From: JBFIHF01 sp964411125
GTDB taxonomy: Bacteria > Myxococcota_A > Bradymonadia > Bradymonadales > Bradymonadaceae
Assembly: GCA_964411125.1 (NCBI GenBank)
Contig: CAYPJU010000034.1
Location: forward strand, 1-61,447
DNA length: 61,447 nt
Direction of reading: 5' to 3'
Shown: positions 26,546 through 34,771 of the stretch, piece by piece
Numbering within the stretch: the first letter of the stretch is position 1
How the letters are laid out: the number at the start of each line of letters is the position of its first letter
Translations under genes and position numbers: made by a program
Notes under the pieces: generated by a model
Seen by the model: only the letters and a program-made list of their open reading frames with translations
What the model was told of the DNA's origin: nothing
Databases searched by the model: none

Positions 26546-28288
26546 TCAAAAGTCCCAATCGGTGCCGAGCGTGAGCCTCGCGTGTTCGACGGCGAGGTCT
26601 TCGTCGAACCGGGTGGTGCCGACCGCGACGAGCAGGTCGAACCCCAGGTCGCTCCCTTCGGCAGAGCGGAAGCCAGTCCCAAACGATCCTTGCAGGGCGC
26701 CGGGGGCGAGCCCTTCGAAGCCGACGCCGAACGCGTTACCGGCTTCGGCGAAGACGGTGCCGTCGACGAACGACCAGATGGGGTAGCGATACTCGAGCGT
26801 CGTGGCGAAGGTGGATCGTCCGCGGAAGCGACCTTCCAGAAACCCTCGCATCGTCTGGTTCCCCCCGAGCGTGGAGAGTTCGGTGAACGGAATCTGGCTG
26901 GTGCCGGCGGGTTCGGCGACTTCGCCGCGGACCTTCAGGCCGATGACTCGGCCCTGGTAGAGGTTGATGTAGCCGGCGATCTCGGAGCCGAGGGTGACGA
27001 ACCGCAGGTCGTCGGCGCCGACGATCCCCTGGCCGAAGCGGCTGAAGACCTCGGCGCGCACCCCGGTGCCGCTGCGGGGTGAAAACGTTCGGGTGTCGCC
27101 GGCAATGGCGGCGTCGATGGTCAGCAACTGGTAGCCCTCCAGAAAGTAGGGGACCGCGGTCGGCTGGGTGATGTCGTAGCGGTCGTCGTCGGTGCCCGCC
27201 TGGTGGTCGTCCCCGCAAATGTCGAGGTCTTCGGCCGGGCTGCAGTCGAAGTCGTGGTCAGAGACGGAGCCGCGCAGTCTCCCGGCCAGGCCGGGATAGA
27301 CGGGTGTGTAGCTCGACCAGATTCCGGCGGCGAACTCGCGGCTCACGAAGCGCGTCTCGTCGGCTTCGTCCACGGCCGCCCCCATCCCGTGGAAGACGTT
27401 GTCGGCCTGCCGCAGAAAGCTCCCTTCGGTTCCGAAGACGAGGCGGTCGTTTTTGAGCCGCAGCTTGGTACCGACGTCGGCGGAGGCGTTCTGCCGAAAG
27501 TCGGTGTCGGCACCGACGTGCCAGTCGTTGCCGGCCGCGAGGGCGTCGACGAGGTAGAACTCCAACCCGATGGCGGGACGCAGCCGCCGGTCGAAGCGCA
27601 GGCGTGGGACGACGCCGCCGTTCGAGCCGGGACCTTCGCTGTCGCCGAACGTGGTGGCGCCTTTCACCCGCTCGATCACGTGATGCTCCTCGATGTTGGT
27701 CAGGACGAACCCGATCGGCCGGCGCACGACGAAGTCCGTCACCACGTAGAGCGGGAAGAGGATGATCCGTGGGACCCAGGCGACGACGCGACCGAACGTC
27801 GGTTTCCGCTCGATGCCGAGGTAGGGCTTCTCACGCGGCTCGGTCAGGACATCGCCACTCGGCTCCATCGGTTCCTCGAGGCGCAATCCTTCATCGAGGA
27901 TTGAGCCACGTGGCTGAAGGACGGGCGGTTGCCGGGCAGCGTCGGGCGTGGATGGTGGTTCCTCGACAGTCGAGTCTGGCGTCGCCGCGGTCGGTTTCGG
28001 CGCTGGCTCTGGTTGGGTCGGGGCCTCGGAGGTGCCGGCGGAGGTGGAGCCATCGGTGTCGGACCGCTCGTCGGAGGGAGCGGCTTCGTCGCTCTCCGCC
28101 TGGTCTGGTGAAGTACCGGCCCCGGGCGCCGCTTCGTCGGCGGCAGGGGACTCGTCTTCGCCGGTCTCGCTCGTCGCGACCGTGTCGTTGGCGGCGACTT
28201 CTGTCGACTCGGGTTCGTCGGCGAAGGCCGGCATGGGGCCCGCGAGGAAGACGAGGGCCAGTAAGGGATAGACGAATACACGACGCAT
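26546..28288 (-). CDS. Omp85/BamA-superfamily outer-membrane protein
   Basis: A 580-residue outer-membrane barrel. Signal peptide cleavage is likely after AFA (residue 23). Residues 24-135 are a Pro/Ser/Asp/Glu-rich linker with no POTRA domain visible. The barrel includes the Omp85 hallmark GGNQTMRGF (about 475-483) followed by LEYRYPIW, and the chain ends in Phe as usual for barrels. The lack of POTRA repeats points to a translocon of the FhaC/TamA-distant or patatin-Omp85-like class, or a solute pore. The ATG at 28288 follows GGAG; the frame is open to 28453 but gives no signal peptide. It is the first gene of the five-gene run. Confidence 0.8.
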   Translation of the reverse strand: MRRVFVYPLLALVFLAGPMPAFADEPESTEVAANDTVATSETGEDESPAADEAAPGAGTSPDQAESDEAAPSDERSDTDGSTSAGTSEAPTQPEPAPKPTAATPDSTVEEPPSTPDAARQPPVLQPRGSILDEGLRLEEPMEPSGDVLTEPREKPYLGIERKPTFGRVVAWVPRIILFPLYVVTDFVVRRPIGFVLTNIEEHHVIERVKGATTFGDSEGPGSNGGVVPRLRFDRRLRPAIGLEFYLVDALAAGNDWHVGADTDFRQNASADVGTKLRLKNDRLVFGTEGSFLRQADNVFHGMGAAVDEADETRFVSREFAAGIWSSYTPVYPGLAGRLRGSVSDHDFDCSPAEDLDICGDDHQAGTDDDRYDITQPTAVPYFLEGYQLLTIDAAIAGDTRTFSPRSGTGVRAEVFSRFGQGIVGADDLRFVTLGSEIAGYINLYQGRVIGLKVRGEVAEPAGTSQIPFTELSTLGGNQTMRGFLEGRFRGRSTFATTLEYRYPIWSFVDGTVFAEAGNAFGVGFEGLAPGALQGSFGTGFRSAEGSDLGFDLLVAVGTTRFDEDLAVEHARLTLGTDWDF

Positions 28289-28475
28289 GTTGAGGCTCCA
28301 TTCATCATTCAATTGCAATACTGGGAAGCTAAGGCGCGAGTTTCGATCCGCAAGGGGGGGGGCGAGTCGCGCGAAGCTTCCGGCGCGGGCGAGCATCGCC
28401 GCGATGCCGTGATTCCGGGGCCTCTTGACCGTGGCGAGGGGTCGAGCACACACTGTTCACACACACGGAGGCGTA

Positions 28476-29195
28476 GTGAATTCAGTGAGAGTGGTGGTCG
28501 TGTCGGCGGTCCTGTCCGCCGCGCTTCTCGTCCCCGGCCTCGCGGCCGCCCAGACCGTGGTCGGCGTCGGTATCAGCGCGTATCGGGAAGACAGCCGATT
28601 GAACGGTGTCCAGCAGATCAGCGTGCTCGAGACCGACGAATCCGCGCGTTACGGCAGCGACGACTTTCTGTCGGCTTCGATCTGGTTTCTGTACGCGTTC
28701 TCGGAGCGCGTGAGGTTCGGAAGCATGCTCGAGTACTACGGGACGTACACGGGCCGCGAAAAGTGCGAAGAGGGGGAATGTGACAACCCCGATTTCGAGC
28801 CGGACCGGTACGAATTCGGAAAACTGGTCGAGTTCCACGGACGGTTCGAGTACGCCGCGCCCGCGACCGAGAAGTTCGATTTGATCCTGGGTGGAGTGTT
28901 CGGTGCTCCGATCCTGTTCCCGGGCGGGGATCTCAAGGAGGAGATCGAACGGCGGCAGGAAGAGGGGGCGTCGCTGATCGACTTGCCACGGATCGGGTAT
29001 CTGGTCGGCCCGAACCTCGGCGCGCGCTGGCGTTATCTGGAACACCTCGCGCTACGCGCCGACGTCCTCGTGAAATGGGAGCAGATTTTCATCTTCCGAA
29101 CGGCGCAAAACATCGACGGCGTCGCCTACCGAAAGCGGTGGACGACGGGGACGTTGCGTTACGAATTCGGGCTGGGGCTCGAAGTGCTCCTCTGA
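28476..29195 (+). CDS. Outer-membrane beta-barrel protein
   Basis: A 239-residue exported protein with signal peptide (VLSAALLVPGLAAA, cleavage before QTVVG). The mature part alternates hydrophobic and polar residues, as in small beta-barrels, with periplasmic-turn-like acidic segments (GREKCEEGECDNPD). The chain ends in strand-like residues. The family is not recognised. The start GTG at 28476 follows GGAGG by four bases; another GTG at 28485 is possible. It is divergent from the Omp85-like gene, so the two may share a control region in the 187-bp gap. Confidence 0.68.
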   Translation: MNSVRVVVVSAVLSAALLVPGLAAAQTVVGVGISAYREDSRLNGVQQISVLETDESARYGSDDFLSASIWFLYAFSERVRFGSMLEYYGTYTGREKCEEGECDNPDFEPDRYEFGKLVEFHGRFEYAAPATEKFDLILGGVFGAPILFPGGDLKEEIERRQEEGASLIDLPRIGYLVGPNLGARWRYLEHLALRADVLVKWEQIFIFRTAQNIDGVAYRKRWTTGTLRYEFGLGLEVLL

Positions 29196-29226
29196 GCGCG
29201 CCGGGAGCGGTTTTTCCCCTACCCGA

Positions 29227-29649
29227 TCACACGAGGCGGGCGTCGAGCGTGATCTCGGGGACGCTGGCGAGCGCCTTGGAGAGCGGGCAGTTGTTCTTTG
29301 CGCTGGTCGCGATCTCGACGAACTCGTCCGAATCGATCTCGTCGATGTCTCCGTTCACCTCCAGCGCGATCTTCGCGATGAAGAACCCGTCGTCCCCCTT
29401 GTCGATGGTTACGTTGGCGGTCGCGTCGACGGAGTTGACCTTGTACCCCGCGCTCGAGAGTTCGTGCGCCAGCGCCATCGCGAAGCAACCGGCGTGCGCC
29501 GCACCGACGAGCTCTTCGGGGTTGGTCCCGTCCCCCTCTTCGAATCGGGACGGAAACGAATACGGGAGGGTGTGTGATCCGAACGTCACCTTTCCTTCGC
29601 CGTCTTTGAGGGCCCCTTTCCACTGAGCTTTTGCGGTACGCGTCTTCAT
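29227..29649 (-). CDS. osmC: OsmC-family peroxiredoxin
   Basis: A 140-residue thiol-dependent peroxidase of the OsmC/Ohr family that reduces organic hydroperoxides. The two catalytic Cys are C55 (in NPEELVGAAHAGCFAMAL) and C121 (NNCPLSKAL), the OsmC rather than Ohr arrangement. The length is normal. The ATG at 29649 is preceded by AGAGGAG. It is transcribed alone and converges with the barrel gene 31 bp away. Confidence 0.9.
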   Translation of the reverse strand: MKTRTAKAQWKGALKDGEGKVTFGSHTLPYSFPSRFEEGDGTNPEELVGAAHAGCFAMALAHELSSAGYKVNSVDATANVTIDKGDDGFFIAKIALEVNGDIDEIDSDEFVEIATSAKNNCPLSKALASVPEITLDARLV

Positions 29650-29800
29650 CGATTCTCCTCTTTGAGGTGGGTTGAGGCCGGAACATCGACATCGAGCGCG
29701 AGTTGACCAGCAGTTCGTCCATGGGCCGGGCGCCCCGCGCCCGGCACCTCGGTGGTTTGTAGGTCCGCGTGCGACCGGCTATTCTGGTTCCTGCCGGTTC

Positions 29801-31606
29801 ATGCGAGCATTCATCGAGGTTCCCTTGCGTCTCCCGTCGTGGATTCTCTTCATCGCGTGCTGCGCCGTCGCCCTCGGCGGCTGCCGCGACTCCGAGTTCG
29901 AGTTCGACGACCCTGCTCGTGGGCCGGGCGAGTTCGTGGGGAATGGGGACGCGGTCGGCGTGCTCGAATACCCGGGCGGTCGCGACGAGATCCCCGAGCC
30001 TCGGGACGTCGCCATCAACTGGGACACCGACCTCCCTCCCAACTGCGATGCGGACTGCGTCGACCATTGTGAAGCGTCCAACCTCGACAATCCGGTGAAC
30101 CGGGGCGTCTGCCACTACATGTGGGGTGCAGGGCTGCAGAACCAGCCCGTCGTTCGCGCCGAAGCGTGCCGGCGCATCTTCGTCGACATGCTGGGGCGTT
30201 TCCCCACCCACGACGACCTGGTTCAGACGTGCGAAGGGAAGACGTACGGGGAGATCGCGATCAACTTGATGAGCCGCGACGAGTTCGTGCTCGTGAACCA
30301 GCGTCGCTGGGCGGATCGGCTGCTGTACGACATGCAGGCGGTCAACGTCGAGCGCATCTACGACATGGACAACCTCGTCGGGAAGCTCTACCGCGGCAAA
30401 ATTTCGTACGACCATTTCGCCGCGGTCGTGAGCGCTCACCCGGTGCTCGTACGCCGTTACGATACCCCCGAGGATCGGGCCGAGGCGCTCTTCTGGACCT
30501 TCATGCGTCGGCCGCCGCTTCAGCACGAACGGGCCGACATGGGGCGGCTCTACAACCTCTGGGCGAACGGCTACTACGATCACCCCGACCTGCAGCGCCG
30601 CTTCCCGGACGCTCACATCCGGTTCCGCTGCATCGACGACGAGGGGAATCCGAACCCCGACACCAAGAGCGAGTGCACCAGCGTCCTGTGGGGGTACAAC
30701 GAACTCATCATGAAGCCCGACATTCGGGCGCAAGAGCGGGTCGACGGCGAAGCGACGATGTGGAGCGGCGTGCTTCGCGCCGAGGAGTGGGAGAAGCTGC
30801 AGCTCCCCGGACGGCTCATCGCGGCCGAAGAGGCGTTCTGGGAGAGCGTCGTCGACGACGTCCTGCAGCAGTACCTCGGCTACGACCTGGGCACGCTGGT
30901 CCCGACCGTCCGCGACGAGCTGGTGGCGTACCTTCTCGAACACAACGGTGACATTCGCGCGCTGCACTTCGCCGTCGTCACTTCGGTCCCCTATCTGCAA
31001 AGCGCGACCGGCAGCACCTCCACCGGCTACCGCTGGACCTACGGTCCCCTCAAGCAGGTCGAGGCCGAAGCGTGGATCGACACCATCAAGCACGCCGTCG
31101 GCTACGACCTCTCCCAGTGCGACCATCGGCTCACGCGTCCGCAAGACTTCCTCGACGACCCCGCGATCGGAACCGTGGCGCTCGTGGAAAACTCCCTGTG
31201 GGAGTTCGACGAAGAGGGGGTCGACTTCGACTATCGAGACATCGCCCGAAGCCTTGGTGGTTGCCCGGACAACTCGATCGGCGGACGCTTCAAGATCGTG
31301 TCGATCCTGACCACCGCACAGCAGCTCAACTTCGTGAACCAGGTCTGTGCTCCCGGGGGGCAGGGTGGCGTCGCCGCCGGGCGGTTGGTCCCCGGCGGGA
31401 TCGACCCCGCCGCTTCCCTCACCGAAGAGAACGGTGCCGAAATCTACGCTCATCTCACCCGGCTGTTCACCGCGCGACCGCCGAGCGACGACGAGCTGGA
31501 GGAGGCGCGCGGTTGGGCGTCGGAGTGCAGCGGCTGCACCGCCGAGCAGTTCGCCCGACCGACGTGTTTCGCGGTTCTCTCTGGCGCGCAGATGCTCTTC
31601 TACTGA
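29801..31606 (+). CDS. Lipoprotein companion of DUF1501 protein (DUF1549-like)
   Basis: A 601-residue lipoprotein (lipobox LGGC, Cys28) that is mostly helical after an Asp/Glu-rich linker. The segment CRRIFVDMLGRFPTHDDL resembles the start of DUF1549-type domains, which travel with DUF1501 sulfatase-like proteins in planctomycetes and some deltaproteobacteria-like lineages. The start at 29801 gives a proper signal peptide; the earlier ATG at 29672 does not. It is the first of three genes, 10 bp before the next. Function unknown; the set may form a surface complex. Confidence 0.7.
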   Translation: MRAFIEVPLRLPSWILFIACCAVALGGCRDSEFEFDDPARGPGEFVGNGDAVGVLEYPGGRDEIPEPRDVAINWDTDLPPNCDADCVDHCEASNLDNPVNRGVCHYMWGAGLQNQPVVRAEACRRIFVDMLGRFPTHDDLVQTCEGKTYGEIAINLMSRDEFVLVNQRRWADRLLYDMQAVNVERIYDMDNLVGKLYRGKISYDHFAAVVSAHPVLVRRYDTPEDRAEALFWTFMRRPPLQHERADMGRLYNLWANGYYDHPDLQRRFPDAHIRFRCIDDEGNPNPDTKSECTSVLWGYNELIMKPDIRAQERVDGEATMWSGVLRAEEWEKLQLPGRLIAAEEAFWESVVDDVLQQYLGYDLGTLVPTVRDELVAYLLEHNGDIRALHFAVVTSVPYLQSATGSTSTGYRWTYGPLKQVEAEAWIDTIKHAVGYDLSQCDHRLTRPQDFLDDPAIGTVALVENSLWEFDEEGVDFDYRDIARSLGGCPDNSIGGRFKIVSILTTAQQLNFVNQVCAPGGQGGVAAGRLVPGGIDPAASLTEENGAEIYAHLTRLFTARPPSDDELEEARGWASECSGCTAEQFARPTCFAVLSGAQMLFY

Positions 31607-31616
31607 GGCGATACCG

Positions 31617-33014
31617 ATGAGCAACGACGACAACAAATCGGGTGTGAATCGCCGATCGTTTCTGAGAGGAGTGGGGCTCGCCACCGCCTCTGCTGCCGTC
31701 CCCCACATCTGGATCCCGAGTGAGGCGCACGCCCAGACGCAGGCCCGGGGGGCGGTCAAACACCTCATCTATGTACGGCTCTCGGGGGGATTTCGCTTCA
31801 CCACAGCCTTCAATGGCGACGTGGCCGACCGCTTCAACCCCTGGGGCAGACCGAACAAGACGGCTTCTGGAACCGAGTGGGGCGCGAGCGCCCTCCTCGC
31901 GGAGTCGAGCTGGCTCGACGGGGAGCAGGGCGCCGCGTTGGCGGCTCTGGGGATGAAGCGCGTCACCGAGATCACCGACGACATTTGCGTCATCCCCTGC
32001 GTCGACCACGAGCCGACCGCCGGGAGCGCTGACGGCAACCACAACACGGGCCTGATGCGGTTCAACACCGGGTACGCCTCGTCGGGCACCGGTATCTTCA
32101 CGATGATCAACTACGGCTTGCGCGAGCGCGCACCGGAGAACGAAGCGGGAGTGATCCTCCCGGCGTTCGTCCTCGGCGGCGGTGGGATGGGGAACGGGGT
32201 CGGACAGTATGCGGGATTCCGGCCTCCGGTCCTGCAAGACGGTTTCGAAGGGTTCGGGTTCGATGCGGCGAGCTCGCTTCCATCTTGGGCGCGCGACATG
32301 GCTGCGCGGATCGACGAGCGGACCCTCGATCGCACCCACCAGTCGCTGCGCGCCCCGATCGACGCCTACATCCAGAGTCGTGAGGCGACGAAGCGATACA
32401 GCGAGGTCTTCAACGACCCTTCGCTGCAGATCGGCAACGGCGACGACGAGGCGGTCGACGGGTTGAGCAATGCACAGATGGAGACGATGTTCGGCAACTC
32501 GGGGGCGGGACGGAACCTGCGGCTCGCGCTGAGGCTGCTCCGCTTCGGCTCGCCGGCCGTCTTCTTGAACCAGGGGGGCTATGACATGCACTCCGGGGAG
32601 GAGGACGGCCTGCCGGGCCGGATGGACGAACTCAACCGGCTCGTCAGCGCGCTGCACGCGGCGCTCCACACGATGGACCATCCCGCCGGCGGGAAGTACT
32701 GGGACCACACCCTGGTCGTCTTCGGCAGCGAGTTCGGCCGCACCACGCGCGGCGGCAAGTTCAACTCCGCCGGCGGGAGCGACCACGGAGGGGACCACGC
32801 CACCCGCTGGATGTCGATGCCGCTGATGGGAGGGGTGATCGACGCCGCCGGCAAGGGCGGAAAGTCGCTCGGGCAGACTCGCGCCGAGGACCTGCAGGCG
32901 CTCGGCAAGGTGTACTCGTATCGTTCCCTGATGAAGACGTTCATGGACCTCCTGGGGGCCGACCACGCCGAGTTCTTCCCCGCCGACGAACCCTTCGACG
33001 ACCTCACCGCATGA
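31617..33014 (+). CDS. DUF1501 family protein, Tat-exported
   Basis: A 465-residue protein of the DUF1501 (alkaline phosphatase/sulfatase-like) family. The N-terminus has a twin-arginine signal (NRRSFLRGVGL, Arg12-Arg13). The family motif VVFGSEFGRT is near residue 365, with conserved Asp and His residues, for example GYDMHSGEEDG and GSDHGGDHAT, that could bind metal. The ATG at 31617 follows the previous stop by 10 bp, and the gene ends in an ATGA overlap with the next. The enzymatic reaction is not established for the family. Confidence 0.85.
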   Translation: MSNDDNKSGVNRRSFLRGVGLATASAAVPHIWIPSEAHAQTQARGAVKHLIYVRLSGGFRFTTAFNGDVADRFNPWGRPNKTASGTEWGASALLAESSWLDGEQGAALAALGMKRVTEITDDICVIPCVDHEPTAGSADGNHNTGLMRFNTGYASSGTGIFTMINYGLRERAPENEAGVILPAFVLGGGGMGNGVGQYAGFRPPVLQDGFEGFGFDAASSLPSWARDMAARIDERTLDRTHQSLRAPIDAYIQSREATKRYSEVFNDPSLQIGNGDDEAVDGLSNAQMETMFGNSGAGRNLRLALRLLRFGSPAVFLNQGGYDMHSGEEDGLPGRMDELNRLVSALHAALHTMDHPAGGKYWDHTLVVFGSEFGRTTRGGKFNSAGGSDHGGDHATRWMSMPLMGGVIDAAGKGGKSLGQTRAEDLQALGKVYSYRSLMKTFMDLLGADHAEFFPADEPFDDLTA

Positions 33015-34351
33015 ATCGACGATTTCTGACGTGTGGCGTGGCGTGCGCCGTGCTCGCTCTCGCGCACTGTGGGCCCGACTTCTCGGAGGCGAGCCTCGGG
33101 ACCGAGACCGAGTTCGAGCCTCGACGCCCCGAGATCGACCCGGCCGCCGAGGTGCCCGAGTACGCCGGGGACGACGAGTACGTGAGGCAGGCGCAGGAGC
33201 GCTACCGGACCGGTCTCGACGTGCAGCAAAAGATCGTCTACCGCACCTGCACGCCGTTCGACGGCGTCTGCCACAACAAGAAGGAGTACCCCGACCTTCA
33301 CACACCGGCGAACTTCATCGACGCGATCGGGGCGCCATGCAACCTCCAGCCGGGCGACTACACCTCGGTGTGGGACCGCTGCGAGCCTGGCGGTGACCGG
33401 TTCGCGCTCGACCAGTTCGATGGCGCGAGGATCGAGATCGCCTGGATCGAGCTGATCGAGGGGGAGCCGCTCGAAGAGGGGGAAACCCCCGATGCTACGA
33501 GCCCTGGTCTGCATGTCGTCCTGCGAGAACCCGTGCCGCTTGGGGACGACGGGGTCGACAACAATGCCCGCTTCTACCGCGACTTCGGTTCCGAAGAGCT
33601 CGTCTTCGCGCGGCTGCGAACCCGCTGGCGAAAGGTCGAAGAGTACCGCCTGTGGGGCGCCGTGCCGCAGGACCGGCTCGATGACGCCAACCGGATCATG
33701 GCGGCGGGGGTGCGCCAGGGGGATCAGAACCGAAACGGCGTGTTCGGCGCCGACATGGGGCCGAACATCCCGATGATCCAGCCAGGCAAGCCCGAAGAGA
33801 GCTACCTGGTGGGCCGCATCCGGGGCGAGGTCTTCGGGGAACCGATCCCAGGCAGCCGAATGCCCCTCGCCAACCAACCCCTCGACATCGTCGACATGGT
33901 CGGCCTCTTCTGCTTCATCGAGGGCCTCCCGACGGACGGTGAGCCGAACCTCGCCGACGGCATCGACTACAACGATTGCTCGTACGCCGACGATCCGGAG
34001 AACCTGAATCTGCTGGGGGACGGCGTGACGTGGGCGACGCGCGTCTCCAAAGTCCTGGAGGCGAACTGCGGGGGCTGTCACGGAGGGACCAACCCGTCGG
34101 AAGGTTTCGACGTCGTCTCCGAAGGCGCCTACGAACGCCTCCTCGCCCCGAGCGTTCAGAACCCCGACATACCGCTCGTTACGCCGGGAGAGCCGGAGAA
34201 CTCCTATCTCTGGCTGAAACTCATCGGTGACGAAGCGATCGAGGGCGACCCGATGCCGGTCGATCCTCTGAACGGCACGAGGACTCTAACCGAGGCCGAG
34301 TTGGGAGATATCGAGACGTGGATCGTCAACGGCGCGATCGAGAACGAGTAG
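33011..34351 (+). CDS. CxxCH-containing lipoprotein of the DUF1501 operon
   Basis: A 446-residue lipoprotein (lipobox LAHC, Cys20). It has a canonical haem-binding motif CGGCH at 353-357. A CxxCH-like Cys-rich site further upstream (CTPFDGVCH, about 80-88) has too long a spacing to be standard. The protein has two related segments: PGKPEESYLVGRIRG...MPLANQPLD and PGEPENSYLWLKLIG...MPVDP, the family pattern of planctomycete-type cytochrome c domains. It starts within the stop of the DUF1501 gene (4-bp overlap). It is probably an electron-transfer partner in the surface complex. Confidence 0.76.
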   Translation: MNRRFLTCGVACAVLALAHCGPDFSEASLGTETEFEPRRPEIDPAAEVPEYAGDDEYVRQAQERYRTGLDVQQKIVYRTCTPFDGVCHNKKEYPDLHTPANFIDAIGAPCNLQPGDYTSVWDRCEPGGDRFALDQFDGARIEIAWIELIEGEPLEEGETPDATSPGLHVVLREPVPLGDDGVDNNARFYRDFGSEELVFARLRTRWRKVEEYRLWGAVPQDRLDDANRIMAAGVRQGDQNRNGVFGADMGPNIPMIQPGKPEESYLVGRIRGEVFGEPIPGSRMPLANQPLDIVDMVGLFCFIEGLPTDGEPNLADGIDYNDCSYADDPENLNLLGDGVTWATRVSKVLEANCGGCHGGTNPSEGFDVVSEGAYERLLAPSVQNPDIPLVTPGEPENSYLWLKLIGDEAIEGDPMPVDPLNGTRTLTEAELGDIETWIVNGAIENE

Positions 34352-34411
34352 CCAACCTGCTGTCATTGCTTGTTATTTTGCTGCTTTCTCCAAAAAAGCT
34401 GCACGGAATCC

Positions 34412-34438
34412 TTGCCGCTGATTACGAGTGTATACAAT
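34412..34438 (+). promoter_or_regulatory. Weak promoter candidate upstream of the DUF1328 gene
   Basis: TTGCCG at 34412-34417 and TACAAT at 34433-34438 are a fair -35 and a good -10, but the spacing is only 15 bp. The surroundings are unusually AT-rich for this genome. The candidate lies about 90 bp before the ATG at 34526. Confidence 0.3.
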
Positions 34439-34525
34439 TGAAGACGTGCCGGGTGCGATAGCACGAACATACTGATGGATGTACCGGCCTGAAAAATGAC
34501 CTAAGTGAATAGTTGGAGACACATC

Positions 34526-34690
34526 ATGTTGAAATGGACCCTGATCTTTCTCGTTCTCGCTCTCGTCGCTGCTCTATTTGGTTTCGGCGGTATCGCCGGC
34601 GGCGCAGCGACCATCGCGCAGATCCTCTTCTTCGCGTTCATCGTCCTGCTGGTTCTCTCGCTCATCGCGGGTGCCGCGCGACGCATCTGA
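34526..34690 (+). CDS. DUF1328 small membrane protein
   Basis: A 54-residue protein of two membrane helices (MLKWTLIFLVLALVAALFG and ILFFAFIVLLVLSLIAGAA), with a Gly-rich turn between. It matches the DUF1328/YtjA family in length and layout; function unknown, though relatives are associated with envelope stress. The ATG at 34526 follows a GGAG site. A strong terminator sits directly after it, so it is transcribed alone. Confidence 0.85.
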   Translation: MLKWTLIFLVLALVAALFGFGGIAGGAATIAQILFFAFIVLLVLSLIAGAARRI

Positions 34691-34708
34691 CCGAACGCCA
34701 CACCGACG

Positions 34709-34739
34709 AAAAAGCCGGCTCGGGAGAGCCGGCTTTTTT
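34709..34739 (+). terminator. Rho-independent terminator
   Basis: A perfect 8-bp stem, 34714-34721 with 34726-34733, has a GGGA loop, five A before it and six T after it. It ends the DUF1328 transcript and, because of the A-run, could also act on the opposite strand. Confidence 0.9.
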
Positions 34740-34767
34740 GCGGTCAGCGGTCAGCGGTCAGCGGTCA
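34740..34767. repeat. Tandem heptamer repeat, four copies of GCGGTCA
   Basis: Four perfect head-to-tail copies of the 7-bp unit GCGGTCA fill the gap between the terminator and the aminotransferase stop. A second array with a related unit closes the window at 61386. Confidence 0.85.
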
Positions 34768-34771
34768 CCGC

